A DNA stretch of 12,948 nt from Acidobacteriaceae bacterium (GCA_003133425.1 PKXI01000330.1:1-12948), one strand, 5' to 3'. Shown: positions 1 to 6,642, counted from the stretch's first letter. A program made the numbers and translations. Notes: generated by a model not told the origin, from the letters alone.

Positions 1-1020
1 TTTCAAATATCTTTGGCTAGAACTCAATGGTTCTGGTACGTAGATGCGGCGTAACGGCAACACGCCCTTGTAGCTGGAATCAAACTCGTCATAGTGAGTG
101 AGAATTAGGTCAACCAATTCGGTTCCGCTAATGAGTCGTAGATTGCTCTTGCTTTTTGCGAAATTGGTTGCTTGATTCGTGAATGTCCCCAGCGTCACGA
201 CCATTCCGAACTCGCCGTGACCGACTTTTCCGTAGAGGGCCGAAACAACAGGGTCGCCAACCGTCCCCTTGTCGCCGCTCTTGACCTGCACCTTGATGAT
301 AGGAGGCTCAAATCCCAGTTCGTCCCTGTGAGCAATTATGTCTATTCCACCATCGGGGCCTTCAGGCGAGACACGAGTCCGATATCCCATAGTTCGTAAG
401 AGATTCGCTACAAAATGCGACAGGGGGTGACCTTTCAGCTCCTGCGCGAGGGTTTTCAAAACGAAGTCTCGGGTGGTTTCTTCAATCTCCTCTGCCACAA
501 TCGCCACGGTCTCATCCTGACTGACTGATTCTTCAACTGAACCGCCAGCGAGCACTTCCCGGTACTCATCAGCGTAGGTCTTGACTTGGAAGAGGCTCAT
601 CGCTGACCCTAATTCGTAAAGCGCCCCTTGTGTAAATTGGGTCCGCGGCACTGCTTTGATCCATTTCACTGGGCGCTGGTTGGGATATCCCGGTGAAATC
701 TTGGGAGCATGAAAATATCCACCCTGCACCTGACCGAAGTGAATCATTCGGTCCTGCTTGGATGGATACAGCACGAGGTCGGCCGTTTGTATTTCACAAG
801 CAAAGCGCAGGAGTTGACCTGCGTAGTTCGGAACCGCGCCAGGCTTCGCATTGGGATAAGCCTTCGAAACAGCGAGTTTGTAGGAGTCACGGTCGCAGGC
901 GATTTTAGATAGGTCGCCCATCTCGTGCTAGCCAACCGCAACTACGTTGTTCTTAAGGAATAGCGAATCGGCATCTCCGGTTCTTCCGGCGTGAATACCC
1001 CAGACCGCAGGTTCTTTCAT
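1..1020 (-). pseudogene. Mrr-type restriction endonuclease, interrupted by an amber codon; 3' end outside the window
   Basis: Reading the minus strand from ATG 1018-1020 gives 340 codons to the window edge with a single stop, TAG at 928-930 (codon 31). Residues 7-30 match the N-terminal domain often found on Mrr-like proteins (WGIHAGRTGDADSLFL, then VVAVG), and the frame continues after the stop with HEMGDLSK. In that family the position is normally Trp, so one TGG-to-TAG change explains the stop. The C-terminal part is a typical Mrr_cat nuclease of the PD-(D/E)xK fold: GPDGGID with D227, then VQVK with Q245-x-K247. Such enzymes cut DNA, usually modified DNA. A GGAG lies about 10 bases before the ATG. 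The gene follows the 202-residue gene by 34 bp and is probably co-transcribed. Re-initiation at ATG 919-921 could still give an N-terminally shortened protein with an intact nuclease domain. Family call sure; whether it is dead is less so. Confidence 0.85.
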
Positions 1021-1054
1021 GGCTGCTCCGTCTCTTGGCAGAATTCATAGTATT

Positions 1055-1663
1055 TCAGACAAGCAATCTGGTGGCTCCGTAGCTAAAAAGTGCCTTATCC
1101 AATCTGCGAAAATCATCTGTCTTACAGTTGGCAGCGAGCTCCAGAAACTGCGGGTAAAACTTATTCCAATAGTGGTTTAACGTGTACGACGGACTGACTT
1201 CATACAGTCGTTTCATCGCTTTAATCACATTGCTGTCATAGATTGGGAATCTACCGCCGCTCAGGAAATGAAGCAGAGTAGTTGCGCGGGAAAGCCCAAA
1301 TCGCTTATTGACCCGTTTAGCTGAAAACACATCCTCATACGTTCTGCTTGACCAGTTGTCCAAGAAGCTCAACGCTTGCTCGTTCTCTGGACGGTGCGGC
1401 TGCTCGGCCTCCGCTTGCAGCCAAATGACGTATGCAACGGACGCCACGTTGGGCTTCCATCGGCCATCGGTATTCGCAGAATCCTTCCATCGGCCGACTC
1501 GTTCAAAATACTTCGCAGGGCGGCTATTCTGCTGTGCGAGATCAATCAACTGGGTGTATTCGTCCTCATCAAAACCCGCTGATTCTTCGTACTTCGTGGA
1601 CCAAGTGGCTAACCACACGTCAGGATCACACGCTCGCACTTCCACAATCTTGAACTGAGGCAT
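1055..1663 (-). CDS. Hypothetical protein, 202 aa, upstream partner of the Mrr-like gene
   Basis: I do not recognise this gene with certainty. It is a soluble protein without signal peptide or membrane segment, rich in Trp and Tyr in its first 80 residues. The most conserved-looking stretch is residues 119-150, where RFGLSRATTLLHFLSGG is followed by RFPIYDSNVIKAMKRL. A hydrophobic helix followed by FPIxDxxV is reminiscent of helix-hairpin-helix DNA glycosylases of the OGG fold, where an Asp sits in a similar place, but this is only a resemblance. ATG 1661-1663 is the first start after an in-frame stop at 1673-1675. The stop is 34 bp before the Mrr-like gene on the same strand, so the two are likely one transcription unit, and a role in DNA defence is inferred from that context alone. 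Confidence 0.65.
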   Translation of the reverse strand: MPQFKIVEVRACDPDVWLATWSTKYEESAGFDEDEYTQLIDLAQQNSRPAKYFERVGRWKDSANTDGRWKPNVASVAYVIWLQAEAEQPHRPENEQALSFLDNWSSRTYEDVFSAKRVNKRFGLSRATTLLHFLSGGRFPIYDSNVIKAMKRLYEVSPSYTLNHYWNKFYPQFLELAANCKTDDFRRLDKALFSYGATRLLV

Positions 1664-1725
1664 GTGTGGAATGTTACATGCTGAAGCGGCGTACTTGGCC
1701 AGCGTTTTCCCACGAAGATGAACGA

Positions 1726-1747
1726 ATCACGGGTAGATCACGGGTGG
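1726..1747. repeat. Tandem 11-bp repeat, ATCACGGGTRG x2
   Basis: ATCACGGGTAG at 1726-1736 is followed directly by ATCACGGGTGG at 1737-1747, one mismatch. It lies about 65 bp upstream of the 202-aa gene start and about 270 bp from the tRNA-Val scar. It could be an operator for the minus-strand pair or an arm-type integrase site; the sequence does not decide. Confidence 0.6.
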
Positions 1748-1857
1748 AAGAATTTCTGTAATTTACAGCTAACTACATTAGAAAGTGGTGGCCAGAGACG
1801 CTACCACATTTCCGTATCATGCCCGTATTTATTGGGGAAATGTGATTCCGTGTGGAT

Positions 1858-1882
1858 AATCTTACCCCAAAATCTACCCCAA
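1858..1882. repeat. Imperfect direct repeat AATCTTACCCCAA / AATCTACCCCAA
   Basis: AATCTTACCCCAA (1858-1870) is followed by AATCTACCCCAA (1871-1882), identical except for one extra T. It lies about 130 bp beyond the 3' side of the tRNA-Val fragment, where arm-type binding sites of tyrosine integrases are commonly found. Function inferred only from position and form. Confidence 0.5.
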
Positions 1883-2013
1883 TTTTGCCGAGGCTGCTCC
1901 TGGTGATTTCTTTGCATGCCCATGTCGGCGACTAGTTCCCCAAAATCTTGGAAGGTCTGCAACGCCATTACCGCCACCATCCCGTACGCAAAGTGGCGGC
2001 TGACCGGTTTTTA

Positions 2014-2054
2014 GAGCAGGATTGGATTCGAACCAACGACCTCTTCCGTGTAAA
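2014..2054 (-). pseudogene. tRNA-Val(UAC) 3' half, attachment-site remnant
   Basis: Read on the minus strand this fits canonical tRNA positions 32 to 72 with correct spacing: anticodon loop TTTACAC (T33, anticodon TAC, A37), anticodon-stem 3' strand GGAAG, 5-base variable loop AGGTC, T stem GTTGG/CCAAT around loop TTCGAAT, and acceptor strand CCTGCTC. The bases before the loop (TCAGA) do not pair with GGAAG, and there is no D arm or 5' acceptor strand, so homology starts at the anticodon loop. No CCA follows. A 3' half beginning at the anticodon loop is the usual identity segment left by an integrase that targets a tRNA gene. The isotype follows from the loop register; the scar interpretation is inference. 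Confidence 0.72.
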
Positions 2055-2307
2055 TCTGAATATAACCTTTACTTTCAACAACTTAACCGCACACGGAATA
2101 CCGCCTCAGCACCTGTATTTACGTGTAAGCCGTCGAAAGTTTAGGTGAATTCTTGGGTGACCTCCGAAGACCCTTGGTGTGTCGGTTCCAAGCAGGTCGC
2201 GAAGGGAAGCGCAGATTCAATACCTGTCCGGGCAGGTAAGTCCAACATTTGAGCACTCGTACGACTCGGTACCCTGGGGGGCAACTTGTCCTGCAATCTG
2301 CAGATGT

Positions 2308-2352
2308 GCCGGGATGGCGGAGCTGGCAGACCACAACGGACTCAAAATCCGT
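2308..2352 (+). pseudogene. tRNA-Leu(CAA) 5' half, truncated after the anticodon arm
   Basis: The acceptor 5' strand GCCGGGA (2308-2314), TG, a leucine-type D arm (GGCGGAGCTGGCAGACCAC) and a perfect anticodon arm (ACGGA, loop CTCAAAA, TCCGT) are all present, giving anticodon CAA. From 2353 the sequence turns AT-rich (TTTTAATAGATATC), with no long variable arm, T arm or 3' acceptor strand. The D stem also carries one mismatch (CAC for the expected CGC). It cannot make a normal tRNA. The break just after the anticodon stem fits integrase crossover in the anticodon arm, followed by loss of the 3' part. Confidence 0.78.
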
Positions 2353-2373
2353 TTTAATAGATATCTAAATGTT

Positions 2374-2454
2374 CCGCACCAAACCGCACCGAAGCGCATT
2401 CATCGCGCAACGCTCACATTCAATTGACATTGGCCTTATAACTGACACCGCACC
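2374..2454. repeat. Three copies of CCGCACC next to the tRNA-Leu scar
   Basis: CCGCACC occurs at 2374-2380, 2384-2390 (a pair separated by AAA) and 2448-2454. The pair starts 22 bp after the tRNA-Leu break. The arrangement resembles arm-type sites of tyrosine integrases, but 7-mers in moderately GC-rich DNA can recur by chance. Confidence 0.35.
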
Positions 2455-2526
2455 GTGGCGCACTTCTCTGCATGGAAGTTCTTTCAAGTGGTGACTAAAT
2501 CGGCGACTTCTGAGGCGCTTGGTGGC

Positions 2527-2546
2527 GGATGATACGGGATGATACG
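2527..2546. repeat. Tandem 10-bp repeat GGATGATACG x2
   Basis: GGATGATACG is perfectly duplicated in tandem at 2527-2536 and 2537-2546, ending 8 bp before the GTG start of the HNH gene. It occupies the place where a ribosome binding site or operator would be. GGA in the second copy is about 16 bases from the start, too far for a good Shine-Dalgarno. Confidence 0.55.
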
Positions 2547-2554
2547 ATTGTGAC

Positions 2555-2977
2555 GTGAATCTGACGCCCGAGTTGCTTTATTCGATGATCCGGATACTCC
2601 CTGATACAGGCTGTTGGGAATTCACCGGCCCGAAGGATTCCCACGGGTATGGAAGGCTTTTCATTTCAGGAAAAGAGTGGAAGGCACAACGCGCGGCATA
2701 CGAGTTGTTGGTTGGGCCGTTGCCACCCAGAGCGCGGCTGCTCCACCCTCTGTGCCCGAAAAAGTGTATAGGGGTCGCCTGTTGCAACCCGGCGCATATG
2801 AAGCGGCAGGTTCAGTTCTACGGGATCGTGCCAGCTGAGAAGCGTTGTAGTCAGGGGCATCTCATCAATTCGCAGAACAGCGTGATTGAACGGAGGGGTG
2901 ATCGCATCTTCGTGCGCTGCCGCATTTGCCGCCAAGCGGCCTGGAGGGAATCGAAGAAAACCGCCAACTTCCTCTGA
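2555..2977 (+). CDS. HNH endonuclease, phage/mobile type, 140 aa
   Basis: The layout is that of small HNH nucleases from phages and mobile elements: GCWEFTG (residues 19-25) and GYGRL (31-35), an AYE helix near 48-50, the metal-binding core H64-P-L-C67 to C71, C76/C77, then N78-P-A-H81, and a C-terminal zinc ribbon (C98, H102, C122-x-x-C125). The histidine usually found in the AHRxAYE segment is Gln here (AQRAAYE). The core has an insertion between the first His/Cys and NPAH compared with the common short form, so activity is uncertain. The enzyme would nick or cut double-stranded DNA. The start is taken as GTG 2555; ATG 2585 (M11) is possible, and neither has a strong ribosome binding site. 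It stands alone between tRNA scars, consistent with mobile-element cargo. Confidence 0.75.
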   Translation: MNLTPELLYSMIRILPDTGCWEFTGPKDSHGYGRLFISGKEWKAQRAAYELLVGPLPPRARLLHPLCPKKCIGVACCNPAHMKRQVQFYGIVPAEKRCSQGHLINSQNSVIERRGDRIFVRCRICRQAAWRESKKTANFL

Positions 2978-3008
2978 GGCGATGATGTGCCGCCCAGCTT
3001 TGACTTTG

Positions 3009-3039
3009 TATCGAACCTACAACCCTTCGGTTAACAGCC
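3009..3039 (-). pseudogene. tRNA-Asn(GUU) internal fragment (anticodon loop to T loop)
   Basis: On the minus strand CTGTTAA (anticodon loop, GTT), CCGAA, GGGTT (variable loop), GTAGG (T stem 5' strand) and TTCGATA (T loop) follow in exact canonical spacing. The next bases are CAAAG instead of the CCTAC needed to close the T stem, and the bases before the loop pair only partly with CCGAA. The fragment therefore covers roughly tRNA positions 30 to 60. It is in the same orientation as the tRNA-Val and tRNA-Asp fragments. Attachment-site scar by inference. Confidence 0.55.
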
Positions 3040-3168
3040 ATCGAATTTGCCGACCCTCCTGCTGCCATCGGTTGCTATAAGCCACTATACAAGATACGTT
3101 TACGCCCTGGGCGAAAATTGCGGACTGCCGTCCATACCGCCTGGATTGCGACTGATTTTGAATGAGCG

Positions 3169-3188
3169 TGGGCACAAAAATGGGCACA
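3169..3188. repeat. Direct repeat TGGGCACA x2, 12-bp period
   Basis: TGGGCACA occurs at 3169-3176 and 3181-3188, one helical turn apart, ending 20 bp from the tRNA-Asp-like scar. Placement next to an att core fits an integrase arm site; function is inference. Confidence 0.4.
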
Positions 3189-3207
3189 GTCCGCTACCAC
3201 TTCCATT

Positions 3208-3254
3208 TGGCGAGGAACACGACGTATTCCAACCCGCGACCCCTGCCGTGACAT
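3208..3254 (-). pseudogene. Degenerate tRNA-Asp(GUC) 3' half at the permease breakpoint
   Basis: On the minus strand ATGTCAC (loop register giving anticodon GTC), GGCAG, GGGTC, GCGGG, TTGGAAT and a tail ending TTCCTCGCCA follow the layout of bacterial tRNA-Asp 3' halves. The run of GTCAC, a CAGGGG-like segment and GGTCGCGGGTT is characteristic of that isotype. The T loop is altered (TTGGAAT for TTCGAxT), the T stem no longer closes and there are small indels, so it is decayed or only a partial match. Its anticodon-loop end overlaps codon 122 of the permease gene, exactly where that protein's homology stops. Confidence 0.48.
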
Positions 3255-3617
3255 GGTGATGACGAAATCGGTGCTGGCGAAGCCAAGAAGCACAAGAACG
3301 AAGACTTTACCACCCCAACCAGGGAAAAGCCTTTCTAACATCGCTATGCTCCCCTGACCGTAGGGGCTGGCAGCTGCTACTCGTCTGTAGACCGGTAGGG
3401 CAGCAAAGAGGGTCACAAGGACGAGAACCAGAGTCGCAATAGGCGAAAGCACTCCTGCAGCGAGAAACGCACTGCCGGACTGATAACCCAACGTCGAGAA
3501 GTAGTCGACGCCGGTGAGACACATGACGCGCCACCAGGGATGTTCCGCTTCTGGGTCGAGTCTCTTGATGCCCTTCGGAAGTTCGAGGTCGGCGAGTAGC
3601 CAGTCTTTGAAGGACAC
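3252..3617 (-). pseudogene. APC-family amino acid permease, 5' fragment (122 codons) cut by an insertion scar
   Basis: The frame opens at GTG 3615-3617, directly after an in-frame TAA, with GAGGAG about 11 bases upstream. Residues 1-122 are a good N-terminus of an APC-superfamily transporter: a cytosolic lead, [20 protein letters not shown], a helix ([20 protein letters not shown]), [18 protein letters not shown], and a helix ending [11 protein letters not shown]. Members of this group are normally several hundred residues with 10 to 14 helices. After Met122 the same frame continues for 58 codons to a stop at 3075-3077, but that part is hydrophilic, Arg-rich and unlike a permease, and it runs through the tRNA-Asp-like scar. 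The rest of the transporter is absent from the window, so the product is non-functional. Direction is divergent from the oxidase operon. Confidence 0.8.
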
Positions 3618-3876
3618 TTAGGCCTCATCTCCTCAATCGCAGGACTCATTGTATCGGGAACGCCTGAAAACACACTTCTTTGGATGCAATGCGTTTGGGC
3701 GCCGGTCAAATCAACTCCTGCGACCCGACCACCACAAATTCCAGGAGATTCTACGAATTCCTCGATGGCTATCGTTGATGGTTTAGCATGACCGTAGGCG
3801 CGTGGCGCTCGTCAGCGTCTTCCACACGAACCGAAGTCGAGGTCGGACTGTTTTGTCTCTCTTCCCAAGACGACAG
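3618..3876. promoter_or_regulatory. Divergent intergenic region carrying the likely operon promoter
   Basis: This 259-bp gap separates the minus-strand permease fragment from the oxidase operon and must contain the operon's promoter if the eight genes are one unit. I see no strong sigma-70 pair for the operon. For the permease, ATTGTA at 3648-3653 reads TACAAT on the minus strand, a plausible -10 box 31 bases before its start, but without a convincing -35. The region extends to ATG 3877, the preferred coxB start. Confidence 0.3.
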
Positions 3877-4932
3877 ATGACAGGTTGTAGCAAGGTCAGG
3901 CTCGACTCCAGTCGTGCGTTCTGGGTGTCGGTGTTTTGTGTGCCTCTTCTTGTGAGCACTGCGATTGCGCAGTCTCCTACGAACATTTTCACTCCAGCCG
4001 CGACGCCTGCACATTCAATCTTCGATCTCTCGATGCTGGTGCTCTCCGTCACCCTGGCGATCTTTCTGATCGTTGCCGGGCTGCTGCTGTACGCGCTGAT
4101 CCGTTACCGGCATCGCCCTGAGGATTCGCACCGCGAGCCGGCGCAGATTTATGGCAGCAATCAGATTGAGCTGTCCTGGACGGTCATTCCGATCCTGATC
4201 GTGGTGATGCTGTTTCTCACCACCGCGCGGGTCATCATCGGAACTCAGGTGATCCCCAAGCCGGAAGATGCCATGGATGTGACCGTGATCGGCCATCAAT
4301 TCTGGTGGGAGTATCGCTATCCCAAGCTGGGAATCGTCACGGCGAATGAACTCCACATCCCCGTCAGCGATGCGGCAAACTCCAATCCAACTTACCTGAA
4401 CATGTCGTCGGCGGATGTGGCTCACAGCTTCTGGGTGCCGCGCCTTGCGGGCAAGACGGACGTGATTCCGAACCGCGTAAACACGATGTGGATCGATCCG
4501 CAGCAGCCCGGCCTGTACGTCGGCCAATGCGCACAGTATTGCGGCATGCAGCATGCGAAGATGCTGATACGAGTTTATGCGCAATCTCCCACGGACTTTG
4601 TGGCCTGGGTCAGCCAGCAGAAGCAGCCAGGCCGGCAGGATTTCGCTGGCAATCCCGTCGCGGCAGAAGGCCAGGCGGTCTTCATGCACAACGCCTGCAT
4701 CAACTGCCACACGATTTCCGGGACGGTGGCGACGGGGCGATTCGGGCCAGACCTGACCCACCTGGCCAGCCGCGATACGATCGGCTCCGGAGCGATTCAG
4801 AATAGCCCGGAGAACCTGAGGAAGTGGATCGACGATCCCAACTCGATGAAGCCCGGTTGCCTGATGCCGGCGATGCATTTGAACGATCACGATCTGGACG
4901 CGATCACCGCCTATCTGACGCAGCTTCATTAG
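3877..4932 (+). CDS. coxB: Cytochrome c oxidase subunit II fused to cytochrome c (caa3 type)
   Basis: Takes electrons from cytochrome c and passes them through CuA to subunit I; periplasmic with two membrane helices. ATG 3877 (351 aa) is preferred because a signal peptide follows directly (SSRAFWVSVFCVPLLVSTAIA, likely cleaved before Gln); GTG 3802 would add 25 residues with no family resemblance. Helices follow at about residues 50-75 and 95-118. The CuA site has H183 (VAHSFW) and C218-A-Q220-Y-C222, H226, M229. A C-terminal cytochrome c domain has C274-I-N-C277-H278 and a distal Met in MPAM near residue 330. Position 220 is normally Glu, which supplies a backbone CuA ligand and a side-chain contact to the Mg site; here it is Gln. 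coxA begins 24 bp downstream. Confidence 0.95.
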   Translation: MTGCSKVRLDSSRAFWVSVFCVPLLVSTAIAQSPTNIFTPAATPAHSIFDLSMLVLSVTLAIFLIVAGLLLYALIRYRHRPEDSHREPAQIYGSNQIELSWTVIPILIVVMLFLTTARVIIGTQVIPKPEDAMDVTVIGHQFWWEYRYPKLGIVTANELHIPVSDAANSNPTYLNMSSADVAHSFWVPRLAGKTDVIPNRVNTMWIDPQQPGLYVGQCAQYCGMQHAKMLIRVYAQSPTDFVAWVSQQKQPGRQDFAGNPVAAEGQAVFMHNACINCHTISGTVATGRFGPDLTHLASRDTIGSGAIQNSPENLRKWIDDPNSMKPGCLMPAMHLNDHDLDAITAYLTQLH

Positions 4933-4956
4933 CCGTTCACTGGAGAGGGTTGCCTG

Positions 4957-6642
4957 ATGAGCACGACTCAAGTCGTCGAAGGAATCGATGGGACGCTGAC
5001 GGCCCGGCAGGGCAGTCCGCCGCTGAACGTGGTGTACGAGTGGCTGACAACGGTGGATCACAAGAAAATCGGGCTGATGTACATCGGGTACGCTCTCGTT
5101 TTCCTCCTGATTGCGGGGGTCGAAGCGATGCTGATGCGCATCCAGCTGGCCATCCCCAACAATCACTTCGTCTCGCCCCAGGTATTCAACCAGCTTTTCA
5201 CCATGCACGGAACGACGATGGTGTTTTTCGTCGGCATGCCGATTCTGTTCGGCTTTGGAAACTACCTTGTTCCGCTGATGATCGGCGCGCGCGACATGGC
5301 GTTTCCGCGGCTCAACGCGTTCAGCTTCTGGGTCTCCGCGTTTGCCGGCTTTCTGCTCTACTTCAGCTATGTGGGGGCAAGCGGCCTCTATGCCGCCGGA
5401 TCGGCCCCGGACGTAGGCTGGTTCGCCTATGCGCCCTTGACCGCAAAGGTCTTCTCGCCCGGCCACAGCACCGACTACTGGACACTGGCAGTGCTTCTCA
5501 GCGGCATCGGGTCCATCGGCACGGCGCTGAACATCGTGACCACCATCGTCTGCATGCGTTGCCGGGGCATGAAGATGAGCCGCATGCCGCTGCTCGTCTG
5601 GCTCTACCTGGTCATGTCCAGCCTGGTCTTTGTTACGGTCAGTCCGCTGACGGCGGCGCAGATCATGCTCACCCTCGACCGCTATCTTGGCTCTCACTTC
5701 TTCGATACGCAGGCAGGCGGATCGGCCGTGCTGTGGATGCACTTCTTCTGGATCTTCGGCCACCCGGAGGTCTACGTGCTCGTGCTGCCGGCTTTCGCAT
5801 TCGTGAACGAAATTATTCCCGTTTTCTCGCGCAAGGCTATCTTCGGCTATCCGGCAATGGTGGCGGCGTCGGTCGGCATCGGCTTCATCAGCCTGAGCGT
5901 TTGGGCGCACCACATGTTCACCGTCGGCCTCGGCGCGGCTGCAAACACTTTCTTCGTCTTTGCCACCATGGTGATTTCCGTGCCGACCGGAATCAAAATA
6001 TTCAACTGGCTGGCGACGATCTGGGGCGGCAAGGTGATCTTCGCCACCCCCATGATGTTTTGTGTGGGTTTCCTGTTTCAGTTTCTGATTGCGGGCCTTA
6101 CCGGCATCATGCTCGCCGCAGCTCCCTTCGACTGGCAGCTTGGCAACTCCTACTTTGTGGTGGCCCACTTCCACTATGTTCTGGTAGGAGCTATTTTGTT
6201 CGCCTTGTTTGCGGCCTTTTACTACTGGTACCCGAAGATTACCGGCCGCATGATGTCTGAGACGCTCGGCAAGTGGCACTTCTGGCTCTTCATCATCGGC
6301 TTCCACCTGACCTTCGACTTCATGCATATCCCCGGCCTGTTGGGCATGCCGCGCCGCATCTATACCTACGAAGCAAGCCGAGGGTGGGGCGGGTGGAATC
6401 TGATTGTCAGCATCGGGGCCGTGGTTCAGGCGATCGGCCTTCTGATCTTTGTCTACAACCTGGTCGAGTCCTACTTCCACGGCAAGGAAGCCGGCCACGA
6501 CCCATGGGATGCCTGGACGCTGGAATGGTCGACGCCGTCTCCGCCGCCGGACTATAACTTTGCCGTCCTTCCCACGGTCAACAGCCGCCGCCCGCTGTGG
6601 GATCTGAAACACCCTGAAGATCCGGACTCGGACTACGAATGA
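4957..6642 (+). CDS. coxA: Cytochrome c oxidase subunit I (A1-type heme-copper core)
   Basis: Catalytic subunit that reduces O2 to water at the heme a3/CuB centre and pumps protons. It is 561 aa with the usual 12-helix pattern. Heme a is held by H84 (FTMHGTTM) and H406, heme a3 by H404 (AHFHYVL), and CuB by H269, H318 and H319. Y273 in GHPEVY is the His-Tyr cross-link residue, and E271 marks the A1 D-channel type. Other channel residues are also present: D113 and N120 in the DMAFPRLN segment, and T344 and K347 in PTGIKIFNW for the K channel. The enzyme should therefore be a full proton pump. GGAGAGG lies 9 bases before the ATG. The gene overlaps coxC by 4 bases (ATGA), suggesting translational coupling. 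Confidence 0.97.
   Translation: MSTTQVVEGIDGTLTARQGSPPLNVVYEWLTTVDHKKIGLMYIGYALVFLLIAGVEAMLMRIQLAIPNNHFVSPQVFNQLFTMHGTTMVFFVGMPILFGFGNYLVPLMIGARDMAFPRLNAFSFWVSAFAGFLLYFSYVGASGLYAAGSAPDVGWFAYAPLTAKVFSPGHSTDYWTLAVLLSGIGSIGTALNIVTTIVCMRCRGMKMSRMPLLVWLYLVMSSLVFVTVSPLTAAQIMLTLDRYLGSHFFDTQAGGSAVLWMHFFWIFGHPEVYVLVLPAFAFVNEIIPVFSRKAIFGYPAMVAASVGIGFISLSVWAHHMFTVGLGAAANTFFVFATMVISVPTGIKIFNWLATIWGGKVIFATPMMFCVGFLFQFLIAGLTGIMLAAAPFDWQLGNSYFVVAHFHYVLVGAILFALFAAFYYWYPKITGRMMSETLGKWHFWLFIIGFHLTFDFMHIPGLLGMPRRIYTYEASRGWGGWNLIVSIGAVVQAIGLLIFVYNLVESYFHGKEAGHDPWDAWTLEWSTPSPPPDYNFAVLPTVNSRRPLWDLKHPEDPDSDYE

Larger units (their letters stand above)
1664..2554. other. Gene-poor stretch with tRNA scars and short direct repeats
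   Basis: No convincing protein gene is present. The open frames here are short, lack family resemblance, and one (1948-2148, plus) runs through a tRNA remnant. The stretch holds a tRNA-Val 3' half, a tRNA-Leu 5' half, and several pairs of short direct repeats, described separately. No integrase frame survives on either strand. I read it as decayed attachment-site DNA of integrated elements. It must also contain the promoter of the minus-strand 202-aa/Mrr pair, but I see no clear -35/-10 pair. Confidence 0.6.
2978..3251. other. Non-coding junction between the HNH gene and the permease break
   Basis: No gene is seen on either strand. The stretch contains a tRNA-Asn fragment, a direct repeat and most of a degenerate tRNA-Asp 3' half. 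The last 58 codons of the minus-strand permease frame (3075-3251) fall here but look like random translation of scar DNA. Confidence 0.6.

Noticed and set aside
1948..2148. 66-codon plus-strand frame containing WIRTNDLFRV
   Set aside because: This peptide is a translation through the reverse complement of the tRNA-Val fragment, a familiar annotation artefact.
2205..2240. Possible further tRNA T-arm (AGATTCAATACC)
   Set aside because: The stem does not close and no anticodon arm is found at the right distance.
3075..3251. C-terminal 58 codons of the permease frame as real protein
   Set aside because: Composition switches abruptly from membrane helices to an Arg-rich hydrophilic tail and the DNA overlaps the tRNA-Asp-like scar.
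4824..6260. 478-codon plus-strand frame overlapping coxA in another frame
   Set aside because: coxA is certain from its heme and copper ligands; this frame is Arg/Leu/His-rich noise.
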